Assembly (NCBI GenBank): GCA_013399895.1
Contig: VXBA01003435.1
Coordinates: forward strand, 1,632,392-1,696,391
Direction of reading: 5' to 3'
Origin: Serilophus lunatus
Taxonomy: Eukaryota; Chordata; Aves; Passeriformes; Eurylaimidae
Length of the DNA stretch: 64,000 nucleotides
Both the position numbers and the translations under genes were made by a program. The first letter of the stretch is position 1, and the number at the start of each line of letters is the position of its first letter. Below the pieces are notes generated by a model, which had not been told where the DNA came from, made no database searches, and saw nothing but the letters and a program-made list of their open reading frames with translations. Of this stretch, positions 25,592-39,713 are shown one piece after another.

Positions 25592-27649
25592 CTAGAAAGA
25601 CAAACAGAGGAGAAAAAATTCAAAGGGTTAGAAGGAAAAAGTTAATAACCATCTGATAAAGTACTAATGGCAGATAAAGTTTCGCTGTTGCTGGCTGTAA
25701 ACATCACAGCTGAGAATGACATGGCCTCTCATGTCATCAGAATTGTTCCCAAGTGAAGAGATTCTGTGAATGCATTGACTGTCTTAGAGTTTCATCTCAC
25801 AAGCACAGCCTTCCTGCGTGGCAGGCGAGGAGCAAGTGCAATTTTATTCTTCAAGGGCCTCTGCTAGTGCCATATTTCATCTGTTACCAACTGTTTATAA
25901 TCAGTGGAGGAGAAGCTGAGAGACTGTCAGTAAGCCTGCAGTGGCTCTGAATAAACATTTTATGTGATTTTTTGAAAATTGCTTTTATGCTAGGCACAGG
26001 TATGATGGCCATTCTGATTTACCATTGCAATTCTTTCTCGGCTCAAATGCCTACACAGCATTTTCATTTGCAAAGCTCTGAATTTGACATAGAAGACAAA
26101 GTTTTCTCTCATTGGAGGGTGGGGAGGGTTCATCACTATTTTCACATTTGTAGTAGGTAAGGCACAAAGAAGTATTTTCTCATTTTGAAAACATCTGTGT
26201 ATATGTGCATTATTGAGTAGTTTATAATAATGGAATTTGTATGTATGTTATTACCAATACCATCTGAACACCTCTCAAATTTTCTGAAACAGAAATAATT
26301 GAGAAAATTTAGAATTATGTCCTAATCCTTTACAGATCAGGACTATGTCCTAATCTTTACCACTTTTTACCCAGTTCCAGGCATTCAAGCTATCCAATTG
26401 GGAAATTATAAGCCTTTCTCCTTATTGTATATTGCTTAGTGCTTTAGCCCTACTTGCTCTACACATGTATTCCAAATTGGGTCTACACATGTATAGTTTG
26501 CCAATGATTTCTTTTGATTATTGGTAACCACAAAGGATTTAGAAGAAGAAACTTTTTAGCAATAAATGAGACCTGCTACAAAATGAAATCCTATCTATTC
26601 CCAATAGGTAACACTGTATATTGACTTTAAAATCTAAGGCAATAACTTACATGCAATTATGATAGGTTTGAAAAAATAAGCAGTCATCTATAAATGTGGC
26701 ACAATGTAAACCATTTTATGTGGTATAGGGGATATGTACATATAGGGTACGCATGTATTGAAAGAGAATATTCCCTATTGTAGAACATTGCCTCTTTGTT
26801 CGTATTAGTTACTTTCAGTATCATATCATCCACACAACACAGAATCTAAACACCAATGGCGCTCCTTAGGATTGACACACAAGAATTTGACAGGTTGGGT
26901 TATTACAGTAATTGAATTCTTTCATCTTTTTTTTTTTTTTAATTTTATTAATAATCTGTGGCTTTTGTACCATGTCACTTCAGAAACCTCAAGAAAGGGA
27001 CGTGAGAAAAGGATGTTTTCTCTTATGGCATTCCTTAAATTTTAACTCTAAACAGCTCTATCCATACAACATTAATCTGCAACCATCACTGAAAAAGAAA
27101 TATATTGAATTTCATCCAGTACACATTCAGAAATATTTATGGAAAAAATTCTATTGTTATAGAGTTACAAAATTAAAACATGTATTAGACTTGATACGAA
27201 TTGCTAGAACAAAGGAATCTTTTCCTGATATACAGTACAATCTGAACAGAATTTCCATGGTGTCCCAGTGACCATGCTATAGGGCACTACCTGCAAGTCA
27301 GTTTTAAACACAGAGAAGTTTACTTAAATGTTTATGCCAACTACAGATGCCGGATTAGGTCCGTACTTTTGCTGAGAAGATGAGAAAAGTGGTAAACAAT
27401 GAAATTCCTTGTAAAATTGCCATATAAACAAGTTTTATAAGGCCATGTACATGAGTACAGTCTAAGGTGACATCCAAGAGAATGCTATCTTCACATTACA
27501 ACAAAGACTAAAATGTTTTAACTTGCAGATTTATGAGAATTAGCATTCTAATTAGTGATTAGTTGAACATGGTGGATTACTAATACAGGCTTTTATCCTT
27601 AGTATGGATTATATTAAAGCAACAGCAGCCACGAGGATGGAAAAGTACA

Positions 27650-27942
27650 GCTTCTCCCTTGTGGCTGAGAACAAAGGGGAACATTCGAGGCACAGGAACA
27701 ATCCACCAGCAAATGAGGTAGTAGAACCAATGTCTAGGTAGAGCCAATGGGGAGACGAGCTATGTTTAAACTGACCAATGAAGGGTTTGGGCGAGAATGT
27801 TTGAACTAAGTATAAAAGCTGTTTCATGAATGAACATGGGCACTCAGCCTTCAGAACCTGGACACAACCACATAATTGTGTTTTCCTCTCTCATCGCCAC
27901 CCTAAAACGGATTGTGTGTCAGATGGTACCGACACCTCAGCA
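27650..27942 (+). mobile_element. LTR-like element with intact promoter motifs
   Basis: Three CCAAT motifs (27727-27731, 27744-27748, 27775-27779) lie upstream of TATAAAAG (27811-27818). A segment with CAGAACCTGGACACAACC and CGCCACCC follows and ends near CACCTCAGCA. The layout is that of an avian LTR U3-R-U5. I could not define the 5' end or a target duplication, so an unrelated promoter remains possible. Confidence 0.45.
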
Positions 27943-29280
27943 TTTTTCCAAACAATTGATAATGAATAGCCTCCAACAAGCAAGCACTTCACCGATAACT
28001 TGACATAATTCATTAAAATAAAATAAAAAGACATTCAAACAACAGAAATTTAAAGAATTGCTTCATTTAGTTTCATATTTTCTCAGATGAGTAGATAAAT
28101 AGAAAGAGCACATTATAGGAAATGAATGACAAGGAAGGGAGAGAGAATAAAGGTTTTATCTGCAGAAGCAAAAATACCTTTGCTTCTATAGGACACATCC
28201 TTTTATAGGACATGTTACATTTGCATTAAATATTAGAGACAATTATGTGCATTAGAGACTAGTACTTCATTGGTGGCACAAAAATTCCTGCTCATGGGCC
28301 AAGCTCCCTTTGTGCCAGATAACTATATGAACTTTTAATGCCACCATCTGTTATTGATCACATGTCATGTGCCTAATCATTACAAGATGAGATATTTCTG
28401 AAAAGGAATATAACTAGATTTACTAGTGTTTTAAAGATTCAAAAAGAAGCACAACTGTTAGGTTAAAAATTTTAAAACATGGGATTTGGGTCAATTCTAT
28501 CCTTTAAATGCTATGAGCAACACTAACAGTCATGTATCAGTGTAAGTTAGGAAAATACTAATGTTCTGTATTTCCATCCTTTTTGACACTTTTTCACAGA
28601 GAAAATGATAGACAAGTGCTTGAACAGCTGGATATCAGTTTACAAGAGAGCTGAGATGATGCTTCAACTGCAAAAGACTATTGCCTGCTGCTCCCACTCC
28701 TGATGCAGCAGTAGTTTACTTTTCTAACCACTGCCAAACAGCTCACATCTCAGTAGCAAGTGCAGGAGGATGAGTGGAACTATAGTTTTTGCTAGAGGGA
28801 GTGAGAGTGAGGTGACAGCTGTTAGCAAAGGATGAAGCAGCTATTGCAGCTGGAAGTAGGAGGTGGAATATGACTAGCTGCTCAGTATGTGGGGGCAGAC
28901 TAGTGTTAGTAAGGGTGGGAGGTTCTGGATTCGGCTCATGCTGCTGAAGTTAGAGCCTCTTTTATTGAAGAATAAATTGAGCCACTTGAACATGGGCCCT
29001 TTTGGAGGCATTTTCTGTCTTCCAGGGATGCTCTCCTACACCTAAGAAAATGGACTTTACAAGAGAAAAAACTGTAGTTATGGATCTAAGCTCTATTCCT
29101 TTCCATCTCTTTGCATGTGTCCTGTTTATTAAGGGAGATCATAATCTTACCAAGGTGCAATCTTGAACAAGAAACATAATCAGAGTTTACCCGAAGGGGA
29201 AAACAGAGGTTGTACTGTATCTCTGTAGATTTTTGAATCTCTTGACAAGAGACTTGCTGAGATAAACAAGGTAAATAAAG

Positions 29281-29785
29281 TGTTAGGGTATTGCATTGGT
29301 TTCTCTGTGGCCAGGCATTGGTAGCAGCGAGGGGGATGAGGGGGAGGCTTCTTTGAGAAGCTGCTGAAGTTTTCCCCATGTCCAGCAGAGCCAATGCCAG
29401 CCGGCTCCAGGCTGGGCCCGCTGCTGACCAAGGCCAGGCCATTCAGCAGTTGAAGGAACGCCTCTGTGATAACGTATTTAAGAAGGAAGAAAAAAAAAAG
29501 GGAGGTTAGCCGAAGATGGCTGCCAGAGAGGAGCAGAGTGAGAGCCTGTGAACAACAACGCAGACACCAAGGTCAGTGCAGAAGGAGGGGGAGGAGATGC
29601 TCCTGGCACCGGAGCTGAGATCCAGCTGCAGCCCATAGTGAAGCAGCTGTGCCCCTGCAGCCCATGAAGGTCCACAGGAGTGCAGAGATCTACCTGCAGC
29701 CCGTGGAGGAGCCCACGCCGGAGCAGGTGGATGTCAGAGGGAGGCTGTGGCCTGTGGGAGGCCCATGCTGGAGCAGGGCCATGCT
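29281..29785 (+). mobile_element. ERVL-type LTR, truncated at its 3' end
   Basis: It begins TGTTAGGGTATTGCATTGG. Landmarks I recall from an abundant avian LTR follow: GTGGCCAGGCATTGGTAGC, GAGCCAATGCCAGCCGGC, the TATA variant GTATTTAAGAAG near 29474, AAGATGGC (YY1-like) at 29513, CACCAAGGTCAGTGCAGAAG and repeated CAGCCCGTGGAGG-type units. The 3' half is absent after about 29785. No internal retroviral sequence was seen. Confidence 0.7.
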
Positions 29786-31674
29786 ATTATTACTTGCTGG
29801 GCATGGCAACACTAAGGACTTTACCTGAGCATTCTTTTCAAGTCCTCATCTATTGTGAAACCTGAGGTTTTTATTCTAGTTTCCATGGCTGTTTATGTAT
29901 TTTGGTGTTTAGTCATAATGTGTTCAAGTAGAAGCAAAGGTCAAGAGAAACTTTGAGTATTTCTACCGTGACTACAACAGGCTCTAAGAATATAAAAACC
30001 ATTTCTTTTTAAAGAAAGAAATCATGAACCATTCAACTTTTGTACTGATATTCCCCTTTAAATTACAGTAGGTCTGTCTACAGAGTTGCTTTAAATTTCC
30101 TCTCTTCAGATGTACCTCAGATTCATGGTCAGGTCACATTAAAGTTTTTATCCAATAATTAACTAAAATTATAAGTTTTCAATAGATGACTAAACATAAA
30201 TCTGAATAATCCTCATTAAGTCCATATGTGTGCACTAACATCACATTTGATTTTATTATGCCTGCTGCAGAAAACAAAATCTAAGATAACTGTTTCAACT
30301 GCCAAAGGATTCTATTTCTAGAACAGCATCCTAAGGTTTGCAATTTGCTGTTGTATAATTAAGTAAAACCTGTTGACTACTTAAAAGAAAATAATGCCTG
30401 TAAGATCTAACAGTTAACAAGTTTAGAAGTACAGTGTTGTGCTCCATAGGATTCTTTATGATTCATGTTATTTACTTGGAGCTGTAATTTTATTAGAAAG
30501 CATGGTATTATGCTGAGGATGGTCACACTCAGGACATATGTAGAAAATTCATTTATACAGAGATTACAGGAGAGCAGTTAAGACCTGTGCTAGGATGAGC
30601 AAAGATGCAGAATGAGAATCCAGAGCACAATTTTGGAGGGTGTGTCTCTATGAGAGTGAGATAGTAGCAGCAAAGAATAGACAGGGCAGTACTAGAGAAA
30701 CTGATGTTTTGGGACTTGTAGTAAAAGGAAAAATACAACTTGTGCAGAGTCTTGGTTTGAGAACAGTATTTTTTGAATGGGATCTGAGGAAAATATTTCC
30801 ATAATTCCCCATTGCATTTAGGGAGATATATGTCGCTTTGGTAATTTACAGTACTGAAACCAAGGCACACTTGACACCATCACAAGGACAAGTCTCAAGG
30901 ATCCCATATAAAACTAACTACAATAGTCAAAAAAATAAAAACACTACACTAACAGCAATCTTATCTGTACACTATGTTCTTTCACAAAGCTCTAGATGCT
31001 TGAAGAAGAGGGGAGATGTTAAATAATGATGCATGTCTGTATTTTTGCCACCTGCCGTAGTCTCTGATAATGACTGCAAGTGTCACTATGCATTCTGAAT
31101 ACAAACCCAAACACATCACTGACTCTTCTCAATACAAGTTCTTCTAGTGTTCTTTTACCTAAATGTAGAATGTTCTTCTGCCTCATTGTAAATAATGTCC
31201 TTTATTCATTCATTCATTCAAGCTTATTATCCTAGTGCCATGTGCCTCTTTGGCTCTTTTACCAAAGTGATGTCCAAGCTTTTGTTGTCTCCCTCATTAT
31301 TACTTTAATTTTCCTCTCTTTGGTGTCTTTGGTTTTCAACTTCCCTTATTCAAAATGCAAAAAGCATTTTAGATAGCAAAAGTCATGTGTCCTGGTGCTG
31401 AAGCAAACATCCAGTTCATCATCTAATATACAGAAATTTAATTCAGTGCAAGTTGCTTGGCACAAATCCTTCTCAAATAAATTTTAAGCAACTAACTGAG
31501 GTACCAAAATTAAAACAGCAGGCTACATTATTTTAGCCAGAGCTTAAGGAAGCAATTTTAACTGCTGTTCCTGCTGCTGAGGAAAGAATTGACATTTCTC
31601 GACCAGTGGTTTTATGACAGCATGCTAGCAGATGCCTTCCCCATCCATAGAATACACTAGTGAGAGTGGCAGTG

Positions 31675-32692
31675 AGTGAAGTTAAATCCAGTTGGAGGAC
31701 AGCCACAAGAGTGTTCCCCAAGACCCAGTATTGGGGCCAGTTTGCTTAATATCTTTAACAATTATTTAGACAAGAGGATTAAGGGCACCATTAGTAAGCT
31801 TCAGATTAAACCAAGGTGAGCAGGAATGTTGATCTGCTAAATGGTAGGCTCTGCAGAAGCATCTGGACAGGCTGGATCCATGAGGTCCATGAGATGAGGC
31901 CAATTGTATGATGTTGAATAAGGCCAAGTGACATGTCAAGCACTTGGGTCACAACAAACACATGCAGAGTTCCAGGCCAGGCAGAGTGCTTGGAAAGCTG
32001 CCCAGTGGAAAAGGACCTGGGGGCGCTGATGGACAGCCAGCTGAACATGAGCCAGCAGTGTGCCCAGGTGGCCAAGAAGGCCAATGGCATCCTGGCCTCT
32101 ATCAGAAATAGTGTGACCAGCAGGACTCGGGCAGTGATCATCCCCCTGTATTCAGCACTGGTGAGTTCACATCTCAAATCTACTGTGTCTAGTGCTGGCC
32201 CTTTCACTTCAAAGAAAGACACTGAGGTGCTGGAGCGTGTCCAGAGAAGGGCAAGAAAGCTGGTGAAGGGTTTAGAGAGCCAGTCATATAAGAAGCAGCT
32301 GGGGGAGCAGGGATCTTCAGTCTGGAGAGAGCGAAGGAGGCTCAGGGGAGACATTATTGCTCCCTACAACTACCAGACAAGAGATTGTAGTGAGATAGTG
32401 GTCAGTTTCTTTTTCAAAGTAAGCCATAGAACAAAAGGAAATTGCCCTGAATTGCACCAAGGAGGTTTAGGCTGGATATCAGAAAAATCTCCTTCAGCAA
32501 AAGGGTTGTCAGGAATTGGAACAGGTCCCGGGGAAGTGGCTGAGTCAACATCCCTGGAGGTGTTTAAAAGCCATGTAGATGTGACACTTAGGGACATGGT
32601 TTAGTGGACTTGGCAGCACTGGGTTAAAGGTCAGACTTGATGATCTTAGTGGCATTTTTCAACCTAAACGATTCTTTGATTCTATGATTCTC
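31675..32692 (+). mobile_element. CR1 LINE, 5'-truncated, with 3' tail
   Basis: It carries the C-terminal part of the CR1 ORF2 reverse transcriptase, for example QQCAQVAKKANGILASI and ERVQRRARKLVKG. It runs through the 3' UTR to GATGATCTTAGTGGC and the tail GATTCTTTGATTCTATGATT. Frames are broken, so it is inactive. It shares a 151-bp identical tract with the CR1 at 49.8 kb. Confidence 0.9.
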
Positions 32693-33215
32693 TCTTTAAT
32701 TTTTCATTGCAAGTCTTCCCACTCCCTAGCTTTTCTTCCCTCTTCTCTTGGTAGGAGAAACATTGTCTTGTCACTACCCATGGTGCAGAAAAATTAAGAT
32801 TTTTTTGCACCTTTCATTAACCACAAGCTATTACTAATAAAGTGTACTGGCTATCCACATTAGGATTAAATACATCCTTGGCCATGAAAGTAGATTTCAG
32901 GCCCTAGAATTTTTAACAAATCAGTTAGATTTATCTGAGATAAATTGTGAACTGATCCTATTAAAAAAAAGGATGGTGGATATACCAATACCTTACAGTA
33001 TGGATTTTTGCCTAAAATATTTTTGCAGCACTTTACTTAAGCATGTTAATATATTATCTATATAAAGACTGTGTTCTTTTCCTCCTGCATAGTAATTCCT
33101 CAGAAGAGAAAACAAATCACAAATTCAAAAACATTTTCACTTAACTCCTCCTTTTTTGCTTTTGATTTACAAACAGGTATTGTAAAGATCTATTTAAGAA
33201 TAAATCCTAAGTTAC

Positions 33216-33269
33216 CTTATCTCTAGGCTGCTGATTCCATTCACTGGCTTTGTGTATTTTAATGACAGT
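33216..33269 (-). CDS. ATP6AP1L: ATP6AP1L small coding exon
   Basis: This 54-nt exon encodes LSLKYTKPVNGISSLEI between split codons for threonine and arginine. Human ATP6AP1 has LSLTYERLFGTTVTFKF here. The acceptor is TTATTCTTAG and the donor AAG|gtaact. It is identified mainly because it repairs the reading phase exactly between the flanking exons (two bases in, two bases out). The intron to the upstream exon is 556 bp. Confidence 0.87.
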
Positions 33270-33825
33270 CTAAGAATAAGAAACAGATTTTTAATGTTAG
33301 TCAGCTTTAATTAGATCATTGTGACATTTCAATCGAAGGGAATATTCTAAATCAGTAGGCAATTACAAAAGTCATATAGCAAAGGTTCTTTACATAGAAA
33401 AATATGACTAAATATTTCTAGGGTTTTATTTACCCAAGAGCAGGTGTTTCAAAGTAAACGAAAACAGAGATCATGTTTCATTAATATACTTCCAGCTGAA
33501 TTACTACCTAGTAACTGGCAATACTCGCCTTCAAGGGAATGAAATTATGACTTCATTAATCTCAGTAGAGATTTCTCTGATTGTGAGATCAGGTACAGGG
33601 AAACCTGTTTGTACCAAATATAAACAAACAAGGCAGTAAGGAATGGAAGAAGAAAAAACAGTGAAAAATAAGAGGCTGCATTTGAGCAATTTTTGTGGTC
33701 TTGACTTGATTTTTTAATTTTTGGATGTTTTAGAAATTAAATCAGCACTAACTTGACATTATACTATTTCTGATTAGTTTTCAGAATCACGTGTATTATG
33801 ATAGGAAATTTCGTGTGCTACTCAC

Positions 33826-34067
33826 GTTGAGTTGCTGTCTGAGCACTCAGAGGCAGAAATATCCACATCCTGTGTTACAAATGTTGCATTTGTCAAATCT
33901 ATAAAAACGGAACTGTTGGCTTCGAGGCTGAAATTACTAGCATAAAAAAGGATGCATGTATAATTTCCAGTGGTCACATTCAGAGGAGGATATGATGTAC
34001 CGTCTTCTTCCTCAACAGCCATTAACTGACGTCTTAATTCTGTCACCACATCAGTTCTTCTAGAAAT
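33826..34067 (-). CDS. ATP6AP1L: ATP6AP1L coding exon, glycosylated luminal segment
   Basis: This 242-nt exon encodes 80 residues plus two bases, beginning ISRRTDVVTELRRQL. Five sequons lie within it (NVT, NYT, NFS, NSS, NAT) and a sixth, NST, is completed across the next junction. Two cysteines (NYTC and SEC) are probably luminal disulphide partners. The acceptor is TTATTCTAG|ATT and the donor CAAC|gtgagt. A second AG eight bases downstream would give an immediate stop, which fixes the start. Basic residues RPSR-ISRR at the junction with the upstream exon resemble a proprotein-convertase site. Confidence 0.88.
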
Positions 34068-37000
34068 CTAGAATAACAACACATTAACAATTCATCTCTG
34101 TTGTAGGAATTAATATCAATTTAACACAGACCTTCACCATTCTGTACCAGGAGCATCCATTCTTCAAAAATCCTCAATCAACCTCAGTATTTATTATTGT
34201 CTGTCTACTTAACTGGTGGTGTAGAGGCTAATGAGGCAGTGACAACTTGGATTCCCATGGTCAGGTGTCGACATGTGAAAACAAACACCACTGACACCAG
34301 GCAAATGAATGTAAAACCATGTTGGTAGTATTGCCTTAAGACAGTGGCATGCATCAATGCTAACTGGTAAAAGAATTTTTTTTTCCCCAGAAGAATATAC
34401 TAAAAGAAATTAACTTTTTTTCTGCACTAAAAATCACAATAAAATTTCAACTTGCCAGTTCAGTGGCAATCACTCCTTAGTAACAACAATTTTGGCACTC
34501 CTTATTTCAACAGGCATGAAAGCAGGCTACTTAGCTACAGCAGCATTCTTTTTAGACTCTTCTGACAGCTTCTGGAAAAAGAAGACCTACGCTCATTTGG
34601 CTCATGGTGAACTCCTACAAGAGACACATTTGCTTTTAGGAGGTATTACTTACCATTTAGTAGGTAGTGCTTTTAAAAACTGTGTCCAGGTCATGCTTGG
34701 TAAAACATCCCCATTGATATCAACAGTTGACCTTATCAGACATTAACGTTATCTTATTTTTTGTATCATACTCCTCAGTTCTTACTCTGTTCATATCTGG
34801 GATATTCCACATATTTTAAAGTCCCATATCAGCTTTATAACTTTGTATGCAACAAGTGATCTCTACCCTTGTACAACTTGTATAACAAGAAATGAAAGGC
34901 ATTACAGGGGTAACCAGAACTCTAATTATGTGGAGATACTGCCTGGAACTACTTTTAATGGGTTTAAAGACAATCAAGGACCATTTTACAAGTCTGGAAC
35001 AGAGGCTATAATATCACTTTATAACTTGACTAAGGAGAGGAGCCCCAGAAGATTTTGTCACCTTAACTGCTGCTCTGTAAATGCTATTGGCCATCTGTTA
35101 TTTACAACACGTCTTTGCAGATACCTCATCCTATGAATACAGCAGAATGGGGTGCATTAAAACCCTTTGGCTAAACACTCCAGTGAAGATTGCAAGCTTC
35201 CCCTCCCTTACAAGCATACTTTAAAAATTTCTTTTTAATTCAGAGGAGCACCTTTTCAAATACATCAGAACATGTATTATTTTAAATGAATACCATTTTC
35301 TTTAAAAGCAGAGAGTACAACAAAAGAAAATATTCAACTTTTGATATAAAACTTTAATCTTTCCTTAGGCTTCCCTGAGATGTAATCGTTTTATTTCAAA
35401 CTGAGAGGAAAAGTTGAAGTTTAAATTATATCCTGTCTAACTATTGACTTCACTATGTGGGCCCCATGTATTGCCTAAAGAGGGTTTTAAGAACCACCTG
35501 CTAGTAGCTGGAAACAATGCTACATTGGATACTGTCATTGGGGTAACTTCAGGGATTAGGTTTAAGTACCTTAAAATAAAAAGAGAGCTATTAAAATACA
35601 ACCATAAGACTACAGCTTTATTTCTGTTTCTCTCCTGCCAGTACTTTGTCATGAGGTTCTCACATATTGATTCTTTTCCACCTCTGAAAAAGCATACGAA
35701 CCATAAGAGTGTTTGCCCAGAAAGAAGAGGTTTCAAGGACACAGTAATTCACTAGTTTTCCATGATTAAACTTGTTTTAACAAATTTGCCCATGCTGAAG
35801 AAGGGAAGCAACACAGCTTCCTAAAAACACTCATAAAAGGGCTTTTGTTTCCCTTATAATTGTGAATGAAAATACAGTCATCTTTGGACTGTGCAGCCCA
35901 GAGAGTCTTTACTTGTACAGCTATAAGCAGGCAGGACCATCACACTAAATGGGAGCCTGAAAGTATCAGCTTTTTGAAGAATTAGTCCCCAAACACTCAC
36001 TGGCCTGTATATTCATCCCTGTAGTCTGGAGTTGCATTTCTCTAAGTTACCTGTGGGTGAGGTAATTTAGTACACTTGAAATCAGAAAGAGATTCAAGAA
36101 AATTTAGTCTTAAGGTTGGAAGGAGGATCTTGGAAACAGCCCAGCCTGGGACCCACTGCAGACCAGAATTCAGCAATTTGTCTTTCCTGCTGGCCTGCAG
36201 TGGGAAGCTGAGAGCTCCTTCACTACATCCCTGTTCTCTGCCTCAGGCACATTTTCTGATTCTTTTTTTGCTGCACAAACACTAGCTTCCTGAATTAAAA
36301 TCTTTCTCCCCTTGTCATATATTTCATGCTAAACTATAAATTACAAGACACTTCTTTGAGAAATGGATTATGTTTACACTGAATTATTGTAAATCAAATT
36401 AGATTATTTAGGAACAATCCATAGTGGAAGTGTTGCCAATCATTAAACTGTACTTAATTCTGTTGTTTAGTGTGCCCTTTGCCTTTATCCAATCTGAACC
36501 ATAGGATGTGTGAGTCACTGTCTTGTTCTCTGGAATTATTAATGGTATTTTTGATCTCAGATGTGCAGTGAATAACCATAAGAACTGATTAAATAAGATA
36601 CAGAAAAAAAAAAAGTGTCATTTATATTTTCCTAGACCAGAACTGAATGTTGTAGTTGCTAGATGAACCTCCCATAGAGGTAGCCTGAAAAAAATTGTTC
36701 CCTTTGATCTGTTTTGCAAGCCTCCTAATCCAGAATCATCTCTCTTGGAAAGGAGAAAGGAAGCTGATCTGGCAACATTTTGATGAACAAACACACTAAT
36801 CTTTTTCAAACCAAACAGACCTCACATCCAAAATTGTTCATTTGTTTTGTTGTTGTTGCCACAGTTTTGTTGGCTGTTCTAATATAGAATGGCTAGAGAC
36901 AAGAAAAAGAGATTTGGGGCCATTTTATACATTTGAAATTACAATTGAAAACAAAGATAAATCCGATGGTTGCAAACACATATGAAAAATATACAAAATG

Positions 37001-38504
37001 CTGTGAAAATGAAACTTTAATTCACTGAAGTAATGAATAGTAATTAAAAAGAGAAACAGACTATATTTCACACTAGTTTCTATATGGGATTTTTGAATAT
37101 CAGTTCAACAGATGACTGTGTCTTCTGATTCAGTCTTGTATTTCTTGAATTCTTATTGTTATTTTTGGGTGTGCACATCAAGAATAAGAAAACTGTCCTG
37201 GCAGTGTTTGTTGCTACTTTTCAATTCTAACAGCACAGATTTATGACTACATCCTCTCTATGAGGTTGTTGCTATTACTGAAGCACCTGAGGAAATGGGA
37301 AGGTATTTCTGTAGTTTCAAGGAGGAAGGTGAGTAGGAAGAAGGGTCCATTCCCTTTCTTTTTTTAGGCTGTATCTTAGCTTAGTCCCTACCTCTATACT
37401 GCACTATGCACTACACTGCATTCTCTGTATACATCCTACTTAGATTGCAAATCATAATTTTTCCAATTTTAGTCATAACATAATTAAACCAGTAGTATCA
37501 CAAAACTACATAAGAATCTTAGCTTCTATTAAAAAAAGAAAGAAAATGCAGTACAAGAACCTGATATTGCTTAATATTATTAGTTTTCATGAATGAAGAA
37601 AAGAACTTGGAAATATTTATAGAATGCATGTATAGGCCAAAGCTTAAAATACATTGTGAAAGAGGAGGCCAAAGAATCCTTTTGAGTCACTTATGATGGC
37701 CTGAATCATGAGGTGTGAGGTCCAAAAGGGGAGGGCAGGCATTGCAACTGCTACCACAGCACCTCAAATACCTGTCATCTTAACTGGATTTTGGGCTTGG
37801 TAGCTGGAACTACATCTACATATCATGTACCAACTGTAATTCTTTTGACAGGATACCAAATTTACTGTACGCCTGCATTTTCTAAATTTGCTTTAACAGG
37901 GACCATTAAAATCTTTTTTTGCAAGGTATCCTTAAAAGCTGCCAAGTGCTCAGTGTGGGGGTACTGTAGAACGGCAGATCATGCAGCTTGTTTGGCTGTG
38001 CCACATCAGAAGACACTCAACATTCACATCCCAGCCAAGTATCTGCACATTACAAATGCTTCTTCTGAAATTACCATTTCAGATTCCTTCCCATGCAAAC
38101 AGGTCATTTTCCTCCATGTTTTTTTAACTGGTGGTAGCATCATTGCCTCACCATCACCACTCCTGCTAATACATCCACAACAAATCTGTGATACAGGCAA
38201 TGGCTGGTTATATCTCACTGCTAAAGGTCAACAATTTGAAAGGCAAGCATTAGAATTTGGTGTAACCATAAAAATGTTCTTTGCAGTGTCAAGTTTCTAA
38301 AATCAATGTACACAGCAAGCAGAAATAATGTATTTGATTGTACCTATTTCATTCATCTGTCAGTGCACAACAGTGCCTTAAGCTGTCAAAATCTAAAATA
38401 TTAAACAAAGAGTTACCAATTATGTCCATTTTTGAAAGTTTGAACTGTTTATATTTTTAGGATTTCTAATGCTTTGAGGGTTTTGGTTTTTAATTCCCCT
38501 CTAA

Positions 38505-38650
38505 GCTGACTTGTGGCTGCAACGTCCTTGAAGTGTTCAAGGGCAGGTTGGACAGGGCTTAGAGCAACCTGGTCTAATAGAAGATGCCCCTTCTCATGAC
38601 ATGGGGGCTGGAACTGGATGATCTTTAGAGTCCCTTCCAGCCCTATTTCA
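38505..38650 (+). mobile_element. CR1 LINE 3' fragment
   Basis: It contains GTTGGACAGGGCTTAGAGCA, then ACCTGGTCTAATAGAAG and GATGATCTTTAGAGTCCCTT. This is the typical CR1 3' UTR; the terminal ATTCTATG repeats are missing. Confidence 0.85.
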
Positions 38651-39713
38651 TATATTTGTACAGCAGCTGTAAGCCTAACCAAGACATTATAATAAATACC
38701 AACAGCATGACATGTTGTCCAGAAGAACTCTTCACCTCTGTTTCCTGTCTTAATATTTTGATAAAGAACAAAAAGAATGCACAGGAATGAGGACATTGCA
38801 TCAATAGCAATTATTTACTAACACTGATTACTATCATTTTAGTGCCCTGTAGGATATATGACCAACCTTACTGTCTCACATTATCAACTGATGGCTCCCC
38901 TATCCAATGACACATACTTCTACTAGAAAGCCAGAGACTTCGGGACTGTGACACTCAGGTCATACCTGGTGTTCTGCATCTCCCAGATTTTTTCAGAAAA
39001 GCAAGGCTGGGACATGAATGTTAAAGGCAAAATGTATGTCTTTCTGTAAGAGAGGACAGTCTCACTGTAAAATATAATGTTCTCTTTTATAATTGATAGA
39101 ACTGCTGTGACTTGTGGAGAGCATCCAAGTCATGACCAAGTACTTCAAGATCTTCTGTTGGAAAGGACAATAAAACTGTTAATATTCATTATGCTGCTCA
39201 GTTCAGTGGCCTGCATAAACACAACCTAGTGTCGGATGGCATGTTTATGGCTAGACATGCTTCTTCACAGGCCTGCCCTTCAGCAGCACTGGGCTGTATA
39301 AAAGATCTCTTGACTGTCATTTACAGAGAATGTGACTAGCTGTGCCATCAATACTGTGCTGAGGCAAGTGAGTGAGCAGTGACCATGCAAGCAACAGTGC
39401 AGAGGAAGGTGGTGTGATACAGCATTTGGGACAACCAATCTGTTTGAAAGGCCTTAAAATAAGGCAAGGAATTTTTGCATGTATGGCACACACAAGCACA
39501 TCTGTAAATGCCAGAATAGTCCTAATTTCATCAAGAAAATTTCTTGCTTCAATTTTTAATGGATTTTTATATCAAACTTTTTCATGTAATTTAAGAAAGA
39601 GCAGGAATTGGTCTGTAAAAATATTCTGATTTTACAAAGTAAAACAGAATATATATAAGCTGGAGTAGCAGTGGAAGGAGCTACTACACTTAAATTTCAC
39701 TTAGAACAAACAA

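Larger units (their letters stand above)
25592..33215 (-). other. ATP6AP1L: ATP6AP1L intron containing LTRs and a CR1
   Basis: 7.6 kb between the 54-nt and 238-nt exons. It carries the LTR-like promoter at 27.7 kb, the ERVL-type LTR at 29.3 kb and a CR1 at 31.7 kb, all in antisense orientation to the gene. The rest is unique AT-rich sequence. Confidence 0.75.

Noticed and set aside
31806..32604. Open frames of 182 and 223 codons as candidate host genes
   Set aside because: The plus frame is the decayed C-terminus of CR1 ORF2 and the minus frame is its antisense shadow.
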